A stretch of DNA of 30,133 nucleotides from GCA-2708415 sp964351905 (GCA_964351905.1 CAYGPG010000021.1:1-30133), one strand, 5' to 3'. Positions 14,921 to 22,203 are shown, numbered from the stretch's first letter. Notes: generated by a model from the letters alone, not told the origin. Numbers and translations are program-made.

Positions 14921-15415
14921 ATGAATCAGACCAACTACCTACCAACCAACCAAAAGATTGCCTTTATCCAAGCCAATTGGCATGCCGATATTGTTGGTGA
15001 AGCGCGTAAATCATTTACGGCTGATCTGGATAAAGCAGGCATTACATCAAGCCAGATTGATGTTTACGACGTGCCAGGCTCATTAGAAATCCCATTGCAG
15101 GCGAAGAAGCTCATTGAAACAGGTGACTATGCCATCGTTGTTTGTGCAGGGATGATTATCAATGGCGGAATTTATCATCACGAATATGTGAACCATGCGG
15201 TGCTTGATGGCATGATGCGCGTGCAATTGGATACAGGCGTGCCTGTTTTATCCGTCGTGCTGACACCGCTTAATTTTCGCGAAGGCAACGAAGCGCACGA
15301 AAAGTTTTTCTTTGATCATTTTAAGATTAAGGGTCAAGAAGCCGCGCATGCCTGTATTGAAACCTTAAAAAACATGGCAAAGTTTAATCATTCCGCCATA
15401 GACAAAGCGGCTTAA
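14921..15415 (+). CDS. ribH: 6,7-dimethyl-8-ribityllumazine synthase, type II (RibH2-like)
   Basis: Lumazine synthase condenses the RibD product with dihydroxybutanone phosphate. At 164 residues the sequence matches the RibH2 group known from Brucella and Mesorhizobium rather than the ordinary icosahedral RibH1: KIAFIQANWHADIVGEARKSF near the start, VPGSLEIPLQAKKL, NGGIYHHEYVNHAVLDGMM, and VPVLSVVLTPLNF, then FFFDHFKIKGQEAAHA. RibH2 enzymes are decameric and riboswitch-controlled in those genera. The ATG at 14921 is preferred over one six codons upstream because MNQ matches the family start and GAAAGGGA lies at a good distance. The gene sits in the ribE-ribH-nusB order, but no ribBA lies between. 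Confidence 0.92.
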   Translation: MNQTNYLPTNQKIAFIQANWHADIVGEARKSFTADLDKAGITSSQIDVYDVPGSLEIPLQAKKLIETGDYAIVVCAGMIINGGIYHHEYVNHAVLDGMMRVQLDTGVPVLSVVLTPLNFREGNEAHEKFFFDHFKIKGQEAAHACIETLKNMAKFNHSAIDKAA

Positions 15416-15429
15416 GTTTATTATTACTC

Positions 15430-15501
15430 TGTCATCCTGAGCAAAGCGAAGGATCTGGGACTTGTAACCACTAGATTCTTCAGGCGTGCCTCAGAATGAC
15501 A
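15430..15501. repeat. Two-hairpin palindromic element (TGTCATCCTGAGC type)
   Basis: Starts TGTCATCCTGAGCAAAGCG and ends TCAGAATGACA, with two imperfect hairpins (ATCCT...AGGAT and ATTCT...AGAAT). It fills the ribH-nusB gap, 14 bases after the ribH stop. Its last base (the A at 15501) begins AGGA (15501-15504), the nusB Shine-Dalgarno. Confidence 0.75.
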
Positions 15502-15511
15502 GGATTTTAAA

Positions 15512-16066
15512 ATGACCAACGCGACTTCTAAAAAGATGAATAATCGTGGCTCAGCCAAAGCCCGTAACAGTGCCGCTAGACTTTTGGCGGTGCAGGCGGT
15601 GTATCAAATGCATAAGAATGGCCAATCTGCGGATGAGGTCATTAAAGAGCTTTTGGAGCATCGCGCAGGTCAAGATTTTGAGGGCGATGGCGCAGTCATG
15701 GTTGCGCCTAATGAAGATCATTTCATGCTCGTCGTGCGCGGGGTCACAGAGCATATCGAGCAACTCGGCGAGATGATTTCGCTCAATCGCGACAAAAAAC
15801 ACACGCTGAACTCCAAAAAAGATGAAAATAAGCCAGAAAATGCCGAAGAAAGTGAAGAAGAATTTCTGCCTGTTCATTATAAACGTAATGAACCGCTCCT
15901 TCAGGCGATCTTCCTTTGTGGCTCGTTCGAGCTAATGGTGCTGCAAGCCATTGATTATCCTATAATAATTTCAGATTATATGCATGTCACCCATGCCTTT
16001 TTCGAAAAAGGCGAGGCCAAATTGGTCAATGCCATGCTCGATTCAATTCGAAAAACCGTTAGATAA
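15512..16066 (+). CDS. nusB: Transcription antitermination factor NusB, with an acidic insert
   Basis: NusB with NusE binds boxA RNA and supports antitermination in rRNA operons. The helical fold is recognisable: ARLLAVQAVYQM (22-33) in the first half and LLQAIFLCGSFELMV near 129-143, with IDYPIIISDYMHVTHAFF and VNAMLDSIRK at the end. The protein has 184 residues against about 139 in E. coli. The excess is a charged, low-complexity insert at about 92-123 (KKDENKPENAEESEEE) between the two halves, plus a 17-residue basic N-terminus. AGGA lies seven bases ahead of the ATG and overlaps the end of a palindrome. It closes the riboflavin cluster, as in many alphaproteobacteria. Confidence 0.9.
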   Translation: MTNATSKKMNNRGSAKARNSAARLLAVQAVYQMHKNGQSADEVIKELLEHRAGQDFEGDGAVMVAPNEDHFMLVVRGVTEHIEQLGEMISLNRDKKHTLNSKKDENKPENAEESEEEFLPVHYKRNEPLLQAIFLCGSFELMVLQAIDYPIIISDYMHVTHAFFEKGEAKLVNAMLDSIRKTVR

Positions 16067-16217
16067 ATAAAGTTTTATTTAAAATCAGTACCATAGTACT
16101 CACCTTAGCAATAATTTATTAACTTTTATCCTGCATAATTAATACAGGTTTAAGAGATTCTATATCTCATTTAAAAGGCTTTTCACGGGGCTCTGTTGTA
16201 GGGAAACAGTAAATTAT

Positions 16218-16715
16218 ATGAAGTACATCTTAATTTTATTTATGGCAATTATTCTGTTGGGTGCTGGGGGTGCTACAGGATTTTTTGCGTTTCAAAAACA
16301 AGCCGTTGCTTCTTTAGGAGCCGAAAATGCCGAAGCCTTAGCGGCGAAAAAGAAACGCGATGCGATGGCTAAAGATGCAACCGAAGCCGCCAAAAATCTT
16401 CAATTTGTAAAGCTTGATCCAATTATTCTGCCTATCATTGATGCTAATGGGGTGTCCCAAGTAGTGACCCTTGTTGTGTCCTTGGAAGTCGATAGCGAAG
16501 AAAAAGCAAAACGTGCCGAAATTCTTATTCCACGTCTTAAAGATGCTTATATTCAAGACATGTATGGCGTTTTAAATCGCAAAGCCGCAACAGATGGCGG
16601 CTTGGTTAAAGTTGATGATTTAAAATCACGCCTGAACCGCGTATCCGCAAAAGTTTTAGGCGAAGGCAATATTAATGGCGTTCTTTTACAAGTTGTGAAC
16701 CAACGCCAGATTTAA
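16218..16715 (+). CDS. fliL: Flagellar basal body-associated protein FliL
   Basis: FliL is an inner-membrane protein that rings the stators and helps motor torque. This 165-residue protein has one N-terminal membrane helix (about 3-25, ILILFMAIILLGAGGATGFF), an Ala/Lys-rich linker (33-60), and the periplasmic domain with VKLDPIILPIID and VTLVVSLEVDSEEKAKRAE, ending LLQVVNQRQI, which is close to the alphaproteobacterial FliL ending. It is separated from motA and motB by over 11 kb and no other flagellar gene is beside it. A terminator follows. The 151 bases upstream are AT-rich with no promoter I would defend. Confidence 0.85.
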   Translation: MKYILILFMAIILLGAGGATGFFAFQKQAVASLGAENAEALAAKKKRDAMAKDATEAAKNLQFVKLDPIILPIIDANGVSQVVTLVVSLEVDSEEKAKRAEILIPRLKDAYIQDMYGVLNRKAATDGGLVKVDDLKSRLNRVSAKVLGEGNINGVLLQVVNQRQI

Positions 16716-16789
16716 TTAAGAATAAGCGTCCTCGCATTTACGCGCATGACGGCACTAAATAAGTATTTCCTCTACTCAGCAAGCTTAAG

Positions 16790-16816
16790 CCCGATCCATT
16801 TATGCATCGGGTTTTT
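16790..16816 (+). terminator. Rho-independent terminator after fliL
   Basis: Stem CCCGAT with ATCGGG, a ten-base loop and a run of five T (16812-16816). It ends just before the stop codon of the convergent minus-strand gene. Confidence 0.75.
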
Positions 16817-16817
16817 G

Positions 16818-17246
16818 CTATGGGCATTTTAAAGAATCAAATCGATATTCTGCCCCACGTAAGGACAAGAGTAGCCCTACCTCTATCTCAGGGTCAGCTT
16901 TCTTAAGTTCTTCTAGTAAAGTATTTCTTATTGCAGGAAGAGTTGCATTTATGAAGTCGCTCTCTACTAAAGCACCATTATCTATATCCTTAGTGCTCAT
17001 ATTTTCTAACGTTCTTTCAAAGAAAAAGTCCGCTGTTAAGATGCTATTAAGAGTTGTTTTTTGAACAAAATCTTTAGCAACAGTTATAAAAGAACTTTGT
17101 AAATTTAATACAACATGGTGACGATCAGATGAGCAACCACCGATTTTGCCATAGATAGGAAAAGCTATTTTTTCTTCAGCGATTGCTGATAATGGAGTTG
17201 TAACCAATAAACTAAATGCTGCTGCTCGAAAAGAAGACATAAACAT
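16818..17246 (-). CDS. Secreted protein of unknown function
   Basis: A 142-residue protein I do not recognise. The N-terminus has a signal peptide (basic FMSSFR, then AAAFSLLVTTPLS, cleavage likely after AIA near residue 23). The mature part is about 119 residues, predicted helical, with two cysteines (in GGCSSD and at the C-terminal KCP) that could form a disulfide. A second in-frame ATG two codons in is also possible. It is 21 bases downstream of bamE on the same strand and likely shares its transcript. Because it lies between fliL and bamE it could belong to the envelope or the flagellum, but nothing in the sequence decides this. Confidence 0.7.
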   Translation of the reverse strand: MFMSSFRAAAFSLLVTTPLSAIAEEKIAFPIYGKIGGCSSDRHHVVLNLQSSFITVAKDFVQKTTLNSILTADFFFERTLENMSTKDIDNGALVESDFINATLPAIRNTLLEELKKADPEIEVGLLLSLRGAEYRFDSLKCP

Positions 17247-17267
17247 AGTAATTACTCTATTTTAAAT

Positions 17268-17741
17268 TTACCTATTTCCACCCGCTGTTGTCGCAGCGCT
17301 GGCATCTGCACCGTTTTTATTGAAACGACCAACATTGCCTAAAACTTGCTCTATGATGGTGATATCGTTTCCACCTGTTTTTGTTTTTTCACGCTCTTTG
17401 GGAATGGCGATACGCTGATTATCTATTTCTTCAATGGTGTCGACGATTCCTTCTTCGTTAAAGGCGACAACAACAACTTTTTCCTCTGTGACTTTAGGGT
17501 CGAAAATGCCGCTTTTTTCCATTTTTTGTCCTATGTAATACCAAACATTGTCATCAAAGGGCGCAATGGTCGTTGGAGACCCGAGTGACCTTAGAACATT
17601 ATTTCTTGTGCTTATTCCCGGCGTGACTTCAGAAATTCTAAAATCTTCAACAATATTGCCGCGTGTGCTCTGTACGGGGGTGCAGGCCATAAGGCCTACA
17701 GTTGCAAAAAGGGTAAGAAAAATAGGTATTGTTTTTTTCAT
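17268..17741 (-). CDS. bamE: Outer membrane protein assembly lipoprotein BamE
   Basis: BamE is a small lipoprotein of the BAM complex that folds outer-membrane beta-barrels. The 157 residues start with a lipoprotein signal peptide ending LMAC, with C20 the lipid-modified cysteine. The SmpA/OmlA domain follows at about 38-112: VTPGISTRNNVLRSLGSPTTIAPF fits the family pattern of a helix then the G-S/T-P loop, then WYYIGQKMEK and VVVVAFNEEGIVDTIEEI. A low-complexity Asn/Ala/Gly-rich tail (140-157) ends the protein. It is divergent from the CBP3-type chaperone gene with 37 bases between, an arrangement common in alphaproteobacteria. Confidence 0.9.
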   Translation of the reverse strand: MKKTIPIFLTLFATVGLMACTPVQSTRGNIVEDFRISEVTPGISTRNNVLRSLGSPTTIAPFDDNVWYYIGQKMEKSGIFDPKVTEEKVVVVAFNEEGIVDTIEEIDNQRIAIPKEREKTKTGGNDITIIEQVLGNVGRFNKNGADASAATTAGGNR

Positions 17742-17778
17742 GTTGCCATATTGCGGTTAACAAATTAAAAAATCAAGA

Positions 17779-18303
17779 ATGTTTAATTATTTCATAAAAC
17801 GAAAAGAACGCAAAGAAAAAGCAAAGGCACTTTATGACCGTGCGGAAACACAAGGCCGCTTACCTGTTTTCTATGCAGATTTAAATGTGCCAGATAGTGT
17901 TGATGGGCGTTTTGAAATGATTGCGCTTCATTGCTACATACTTATGCATCGCTTGCAACGTGAGGGGGAGACAAACCTTTCTCAAAAGCTCTTTGATGTT
18001 TTTTTTGTCACAATGGATAGAACTTTGAGAGAGATGGGCATTGGAGACCTTGGTGTGCCCAAACATATGAAACGTATGATGCAAGGCTTTAACGGGCGGG
18101 CGAGTCATTATGAATTAGCGATCCAAAATAAAGATAAGGATGAATTAATCGAAGCTATCCGTAAAAATATTTACGGCACGATGGATAAGGTCGAAAAATC
18201 AGATTTAAATATTATGGCGGATTATATTTTATCAAATGTTGAAATTAAAACCGCAGAAGAGGGGTTTGTTTCCCCCAAACTAGGAGGGCGTAAAGTTGCC
18301 TAA
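17779..18303 (+). CDS. Ubiquinol-cytochrome c chaperone (CBP3/UQCC1 family)
   Basis: The family helps assemble cytochrome b into the bc1 complex; the mitochondrial members are Cbp3/UQCC1. The 174-residue protein is helical throughout: RKEKAKALYDRAETQGRLPVFY at the start, then DGRFEMIALHCYILMHRLQ, LFDVFFVTMDRTLREMGIGDLGVPKHMKRM (a hallmark stretch) and a C-terminal amphipathic segment. Bacterial members usually lie between bamE and a DUF177 gene, as here. The next gene starts before this one ends. AGGAGG for the downstream gene lies inside this coding region. Confidence 0.88.
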   Translation: MFNYFIKRKERKEKAKALYDRAETQGRLPVFYADLNVPDSVDGRFEMIALHCYILMHRLQREGETNLSQKLFDVFFVTMDRTLREMGIGDLGVPKHMKRMMQGFNGRASHYELAIQNKDKDELIEAIRKNIYGTMDKVEKSDLNIMADYILSNVEIKTAEEGFVSPKLGGRKVA

Positions 18304-18889
18304 TAAACAAGAGTTAACTGAACAAGAATGGTCGCATTTCTTTGATATTGATGATCTGAAAGGTCCGCAAACGAGCGTTACGATTGAAGCGGATGAAGAG
18401 GAGCGTCAAGATATGGCGCGCCGCCTGAATGTCAATTCAGTCAACAAAGCCACGGCAGATTTGGTTTTAGAACAAACATCGGGCGGTCATACCGTGCATG
18501 TGACGGGCAAATTTGATATTAATGTGACGTTAGAATGCGTTGTGACGTTAGAGCCATTTGATCAAGATCTATCTGAACCCGTCGAAGGATGGTTTGCGGA
18601 TAAGGACAAAACCGTCTCTTTTGCGGCGGCAAAACGCGATAAGGAAGCCTCTCACAGTCGTGGTGAAGTCGAAATGATGGAAGAATCAGAAGACCCAGAA
18701 GCCATTATTGAGGGTGTGATTGATTTAGGAGAACTGGTGACACAGCATATTTCGCTTGCAATTCCGTCTTATCCGAAGAAAGAGGGCGTAAAATACGAGA
18801 TTGGAGACGATAACATTCAAATAGATGAAAATTCCCCCCTCCGCAAAAACCCGTTTGAGGCGTTGAAGGACTGGAAAGAGAACCGCTAA
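18296..18889 (+). CDS. yceD: DUF177 family protein (YceD-like)
   Basis: The 197-residue acidic protein has the central DUF177 motif: a beta strand pattern with VHVTGKFDINVTLECVVTLEPFDQ, then a helical acidic stretch, then a C-terminal VIDLGELVTQHISLAIPSYPKKE. DUF177 members in plants and E. coli affect 23S rRNA accumulation and normally precede rpmF. The start is TTG at 18296: it is in frame with homology, overlaps the previous stop, and is preceded by a full AGGAGG (18282-18287) at eight bases. An ATG start is not available nearby. Here rpmF is not adjacent: a minus-strand orphan lies between. Confidence 0.87.
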   Translation: MPNKQELTEQEWSHFFDIDDLKGPQTSVTIEADEEERQDMARRLNVNSVNKATADLVLEQTSGGHTVHVTGKFDINVTLECVVTLEPFDQDLSEPVEGWFADKDKTVSFAAAKRDKEASHSRGEVEMMEESEDPEAIIEGVIDLGELVTQHISLAIPSYPKKEGVKYEIGDDNIQIDENSPLRKNPFEALKDWKENR

Positions 18890-19620
18890 GAGGCCAAACG
18901 CATAAATTCGGCAAAGCCTTGTGCCGCTGTCGCGGTATTTTGTTTTAAGTCCCAACGCGGTATATATGGTTGTTGATCCCAATCACTTCGAAGAAAACCC
19001 TGCGTTTTTGCAATGGCGCAAGCTCTTAGTACCGTTTTAATTTTTTTGGGATTTGGGGATCCTCCATCGGGCCATGCCTGTGCAAAACCATCGCGTAATG
19101 GTCTAAATATTTCTGCCTGATTAGATCTTTTATACCCGTCTTTAATCATTATTAAAGACCAAGTGTAAGATCGTATGCAATCAGGATCTATTAAAACAGG
19201 CACATCTTCTTTTAAATCAGGGAGGTAACCAATATTGCTTGGCATTATATCTGATGCTTCTATGCCTTTATTATAGAAAAATCTTTTTAATTTTTCTCTA
19301 TCAAAGCCGCCTGTATGTAGCTTTAATCCAGGAAACAAACCTATGTGCATACGTTCTGTTTGTCGCTCTAATAGGGGTTGTAAAATGTGAGAATGCTTAT
19401 GTTCTGGGTAATATTTTTGATGTGTTATTCTTAACGTTAAACCTAGGTCTGACCATAATAATAATGCGCCTCTATCTCTCGTTTGGTAAAATGTACCTGT
19501 TTGTGGTAAAGGTATTCCTAAATTAGCTATAAATTCGTTTAAGCACGATAAATCTTCGCGTGTATATTTCACCCACGGCTGCTCTAAAGAAAATTGTTTT
19601 TTTAGATACTCATCTAACAT
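18886..19620 (-). CDS. Hypothetical protein inserted between DUF177 and rpmF
   Basis: A 244-residue protein from the ATG at 19620 (longer in-frame extension to 19677 possible but without similarity or Shine-Dalgarno evidence). I do not recognise the family. It is soluble, with no signal peptide. Visible stretches: GALLLWSDLGLTLRITHQKYYPEHKH, MHIGLFPGLKLHTGG, DVPVLIDPDCIRSYTW and FAQAWPDGGSPNPKK. The mix of DLG, DPDC and charged loops could suit a nucleotide or sugar-binding role, but this is weak. It is AT-rich in its first half, lies on the opposite strand to its neighbours, and ends four bases inside the DUF177 gene, so it looks like a later arrival in a conserved operon. Confidence 0.65.
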   Translation of the reverse strand: MLDEYLKKQFSLEQPWVKYTREDLSCLNEFIANLGIPLPQTGTFYQTRDRGALLLWSDLGLTLRITHQKYYPEHKHSHILQPLLERQTERMHIGLFPGLKLHTGGFDREKLKRFFYNKGIEASDIMPSNIGYLPDLKEDVPVLIDPDCIRSYTWSLIMIKDGYKRSNQAEIFRPLRDGFAQAWPDGGSPNPKKIKTVLRACAIAKTQGFLRSDWDQQPYIPRWDLKQNTATAAQGFAEFMRLAS

Positions 19621-19740
19621 GCAAAAATAATTTATATATTTATGTAAATTAAAGCAAGTATTATTTTTCCCTTGCAATTCTTCTGTGATTTAGTTAAAAA
19701 GCCCACAGAATCTTGATTTATCTCTATTTGAGGAAAAAAA

Positions 19741-19920
19741 ATGGCAGTACCAAAGACAAAAATTTCTAAAGCGCGCCGCGGACAACGCCGCTCACACGAC
19801 GCTTTGACAGTGACAAACTGGGTTGAAGATGGCAACACAGGTGAGCCAAAGCGCCGTCACCACATTGACTTGAAAACAGGTATGTATAAAGGCCGTCAGA
19901 TCCTTAGCGATCGCGACTAA
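19741..19920 (+). CDS. rpmF: 50S ribosomal protein L32
   Basis: A 59-residue basic protein of the large ribosomal subunit. It begins MAVPKTKISKARRGQRRSHDAL and ends DLKTGMYKGRQILSDRD, which matches alphaproteobacterial L32 along the whole length. It has no cysteines, so it is the zinc-free form. TGAGGA about nine bases before the ATG is the Shine-Dalgarno. Its usual partners DUF177 and plsX are present on either side, but an orphan gene and a palindromic element have separated them. A hairpin with a T run follows. Confidence 0.95.
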   Translation: MAVPKTKISKARRGQRRSHDALTVTNWVEDGNTGEPKRRHHIDLKTGMYKGRQILSDRD

Positions 19921-19951
19921 GTTTTTACTCTAATTTACAAAAATACTATTA

Positions 19952-20029
19952 CGTCATTACACGCTTTATGCGTGTAATCTTTTTTTGTGACCAAACTTTT
20001 AAATTACAAGAACAAGTCCTGCAATGACG
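19952..20029. repeat. Palindromic element doubling as a terminator after rpmF
   Basis: Starts CGTCATTACACGC and ends GCAATGACGG. The left hairpin ATTACACGC-TTTAT-GCGTGTAAT is followed by CT and a run of seven T, a strong Rho-independent terminator for rpmF. The right half is degenerate. It begins 32 bases after the rpmF stop. Confidence 0.7.
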
Positions 20030-20112
20030 GGAGTGAGGTTAGATAATGACGAGAATAGATAAAATTCTCTAATTGACTTCCCTGTATCGACCTGCGATTT
20101 TCTTCCCTTAAT

Positions 20113-20140
20113 ACTTGTAACTATGAACTTGTAACTATTT
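20113..20140 (+). repeat. Short tandem tract ahead of plsX
   Basis: Two 14-base units, ACTTGTAACTATGA and ACTTGTAACTATTT, end one base before the plsX ATG at 20142. No Shine-Dalgarno is present. Confidence 0.6.
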
Positions 20141-20141
20141 T

Positions 20142-21188
20142 ATGACATATAGACAGACAATTGCGATTGATGCCATGGGCGGGGATTTTGGCCCTGAAGT
20201 CACTATTCCTGCGGCGGCGGCGGCGATGAAACGTATGCAAGACACGCAAATTATTTTCTTTGGTGATGAAAAGAAGATATTGCCTGTTTTAAATAAATAT
20301 CCTGACCTTAAAAAACATTCCAAAATTCAGCATACAGATATTGCGATTGCAAGCACGGATAAGCCTTCTGTTGCGCTGCGTAATGGTAAGGGCTCCTCTA
20401 TGCGCCTTGCGATTGAGGCGGTGAAAGAAGGCACAGCAGACGGTATTGTCTCTGCGGGAAACACAGGCGCGTTGATGGCGATGTCCAAGATGATTATGAA
20501 GACTTTGCCGGGGATTACACGCCCCGCGATTGCCAGTGTGATGCCGACGGCAACCGATAAAACCGTTGTCCTTGATTTGGGCGCGAACCTGTCTTGCGAT
20601 GCAGAAATTTTGACACAATTCGCTGTGCTTGGTTCTGTCTATGCCCGTGTGGTGCAGGGCATTCCAAAACCGACTGTTGGTCTTCTTAATGTAGGAACCG
20701 AAGAAATGAAGGGGCATGAAGAAATTCGTTCTGCCGCTGCCATCCTCTCAAGCGTTACTTTCCCTGGTAAATATGTCGGCTTTATTGAAGGCAATGACAT
20801 TACCAAAGGTACAGTCGATGTTGTGGTTACAGATGGTTTCACAGGGAATGTGGCGCTTAAAACCGCCGAAGGCGTGGGCAAGCTCTCCAAAGATCTTATG
20901 ACCGAAGCGTTTAAATCTTCACCGCTTGCTATGCTTGGTTATCTTCTATCCCGTGGTGCGATTAACCGCATGAAGAACAAGATTGATCCGCGCAAACATA
21001 ATGGCGGCATGTTCCTCGGCGTCAACGGCATTTGCGTCAAAAGCCACGGCAGCAGTGATATTGCCGCCACAGAAAACGCGATTATTGTGGCTTATGATTT
21101 GATCCGCAATGGCTTTAACAAGCGTGTCGCGGATGAAATTGAACAGCTGATGTCCCAAGAAAAATTTATTTCAGTGGTCGGAGTTTAA
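20142..21188 (+). CDS. plsX: Phosphate acyltransferase PlsX
   Basis: PlsX makes acyl phosphate from acyl-ACP for membrane phospholipid synthesis. The 348-residue protein shows the family start IAIDAMGGDFGPE, then SSMRLAIEAVKEGTADGIVSAGNTGALMA, VLDLGANLSCDAEILTQFAVLG, LLNVGTEEMKGHE, and VDVVVTDGFTGNVALKTAEG, with the C-terminal HNGGMFLGVNGICVKSHGSSD, a phosphate-binding segment. It precedes fabH by three bases, as in most proteobacteria. The promoter was not identified; a tandem tract takes the place of the ribosome-binding site. Confidence 0.96.
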   Translation: MTYRQTIAIDAMGGDFGPEVTIPAAAAAMKRMQDTQIIFFGDEKKILPVLNKYPDLKKHSKIQHTDIAIASTDKPSVALRNGKGSSMRLAIEAVKEGTADGIVSAGNTGALMAMSKMIMKTLPGITRPAIASVMPTATDKTVVLDLGANLSCDAEILTQFAVLGSVYARVVQGIPKPTVGLLNVGTEEMKGHEEIRSAAAILSSVTFPGKYVGFIEGNDITKGTVDVVVTDGFTGNVALKTAEGVGKLSKDLMTEAFKSSPLAMLGYLLSRGAINRMKNKIDPRKHNGGMFLGVNGICVKSHGSSDIAATENAIIVAYDLIRNGFNKRVADEIEQLMSQEKFISVVGV

Positions 21189-21191
21189 GTC

Positions 21192-22166
21192 ATGCCGATT
21201 ACGTCGATTATCCGCTCTACTGGCTCGTACCTGCCTGAAAAGGTGATGACCAACGCTGATCTTGAAAAAATTGTCGATACAACGGACGAATGGATCGTAC
21301 AGCGCTCAGGCATTAAATCCCGCCACATCGCCGCCGATAACGAAAGCACAGGCGACATGGCGATAGCCGCGGCGAAAAAAGCGCTCGAGGCCGCTGGTCT
21401 TAAACCGAACGACATAGATGGTGTGATTGTTGCCACAACCACGCCTGATCGCACGTTTCCGTCTGTCGCCGTGAAGGTGCAGGGGGAGCTTGGCATTCCC
21501 GCAGGACTAGCCTTTGATGTGCAAGCCGTCTGCACGGGCTTTGTTTACGCGCTCGCCACGGCGGATAACTTTATCGCGCGCGGTCAAGCCAAACGTATCC
21601 TTGTGATAGGCGCAGAAAAAATGAGCTCCATCGTGGATTGGAAGGATCGCACAACCTGCGTTTTGTTTGCCGATGGGGCAGGGGCGGTCATCCTCGAAGC
21701 ACAAGAAAATGATAAAGGGTTGGAAGGCCAAGGTATCCACTCGACCCATCTTTATGCGGATGGCGCACAACGTGATTTGCTCCAAACCACTGGCGGTGTC
21801 AGCACCACGGGATCAAACGGCCATATCGAAATGCAAGGCCGTGAAGTCTTTAAATACGCCGTGACCTACATGGCGGATGTGGTGGCGGAAACTTTGACAC
21901 ATAATAATATTACACCCGAAGACATTGATTGGCTTGTTCCGCATCAGGCAAATGTCCGCATTATCGAAGGCACCGCCAATAAACTTAATATGGGCATGGA
22001 TAAAGTGGTCGTCACCGTCGATCATCACGGCAACACAAGCGCGGCATCGATTCCACTCGCTCTAGACGAAGCGGTGGGCGACGGCCGCATAAAACGAGGC
22101 CAAATGCTCCTCATAGAAGCCATGGGCGGCGGCCTAACCTGGGGCGCGGCGTTGATGCGGTTTTAA
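21192..22166 (+). CDS. fabH: 3-oxoacyl-ACP synthase III
   Basis: FabH starts fatty-acid synthesis by joining acetyl-CoA to malonyl-ACP. The 324-residue thiolase-fold enzyme has the Cys-His-Asn triad: C114 in FDVQAVCTGFVYAL, the histidine in WLVPHQANVRI (about 246), and the asparagine in VDHHGNTSAASIP (about 276). The N-terminus ITSIIRSTGSYLPEKVMTN and the end EAMGGGLTWGAALMRF are typical. It follows plsX with a three-base gap. In many alphaproteobacteria ihfA comes next; here over 1.4 kb intervenes. Confidence 0.97.
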   Translation: MPITSIIRSTGSYLPEKVMTNADLEKIVDTTDEWIVQRSGIKSRHIAADNESTGDMAIAAAKKALEAAGLKPNDIDGVIVATTTPDRTFPSVAVKVQGELGIPAGLAFDVQAVCTGFVYALATADNFIARGQAKRILVIGAEKMSSIVDWKDRTTCVLFADGAGAVILEAQENDKGLEGQGIHSTHLYADGAQRDLLQTTGGVSTTGSNGHIEMQGREVFKYAVTYMADVVAETLTHNNITPEDIDWLVPHQANVRIIEGTANKLNMGMDKVVVTVDHHGNTSAASIPLALDEAVGDGRIKRGQMLLIEAMGGGLTWGAALMRF

Positions 22167-22203
22167 ATATTGATGTTTTCTATATTTATAGCTTTAATAA
22201 AAT

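Noticed and set aside
14770..15000. Plus-strand frame from the riboswitch end through the repeats into ribH
   Set aside because: It begins within the aptamer and reads the palindromes and the start of ribH in another frame.
375..15501. Possible CRISPR array
   Set aside because: The repeats are dispersed, inverted and of unequal spacing, there are no direct repeats with regular spacers, and no cas gene is present.
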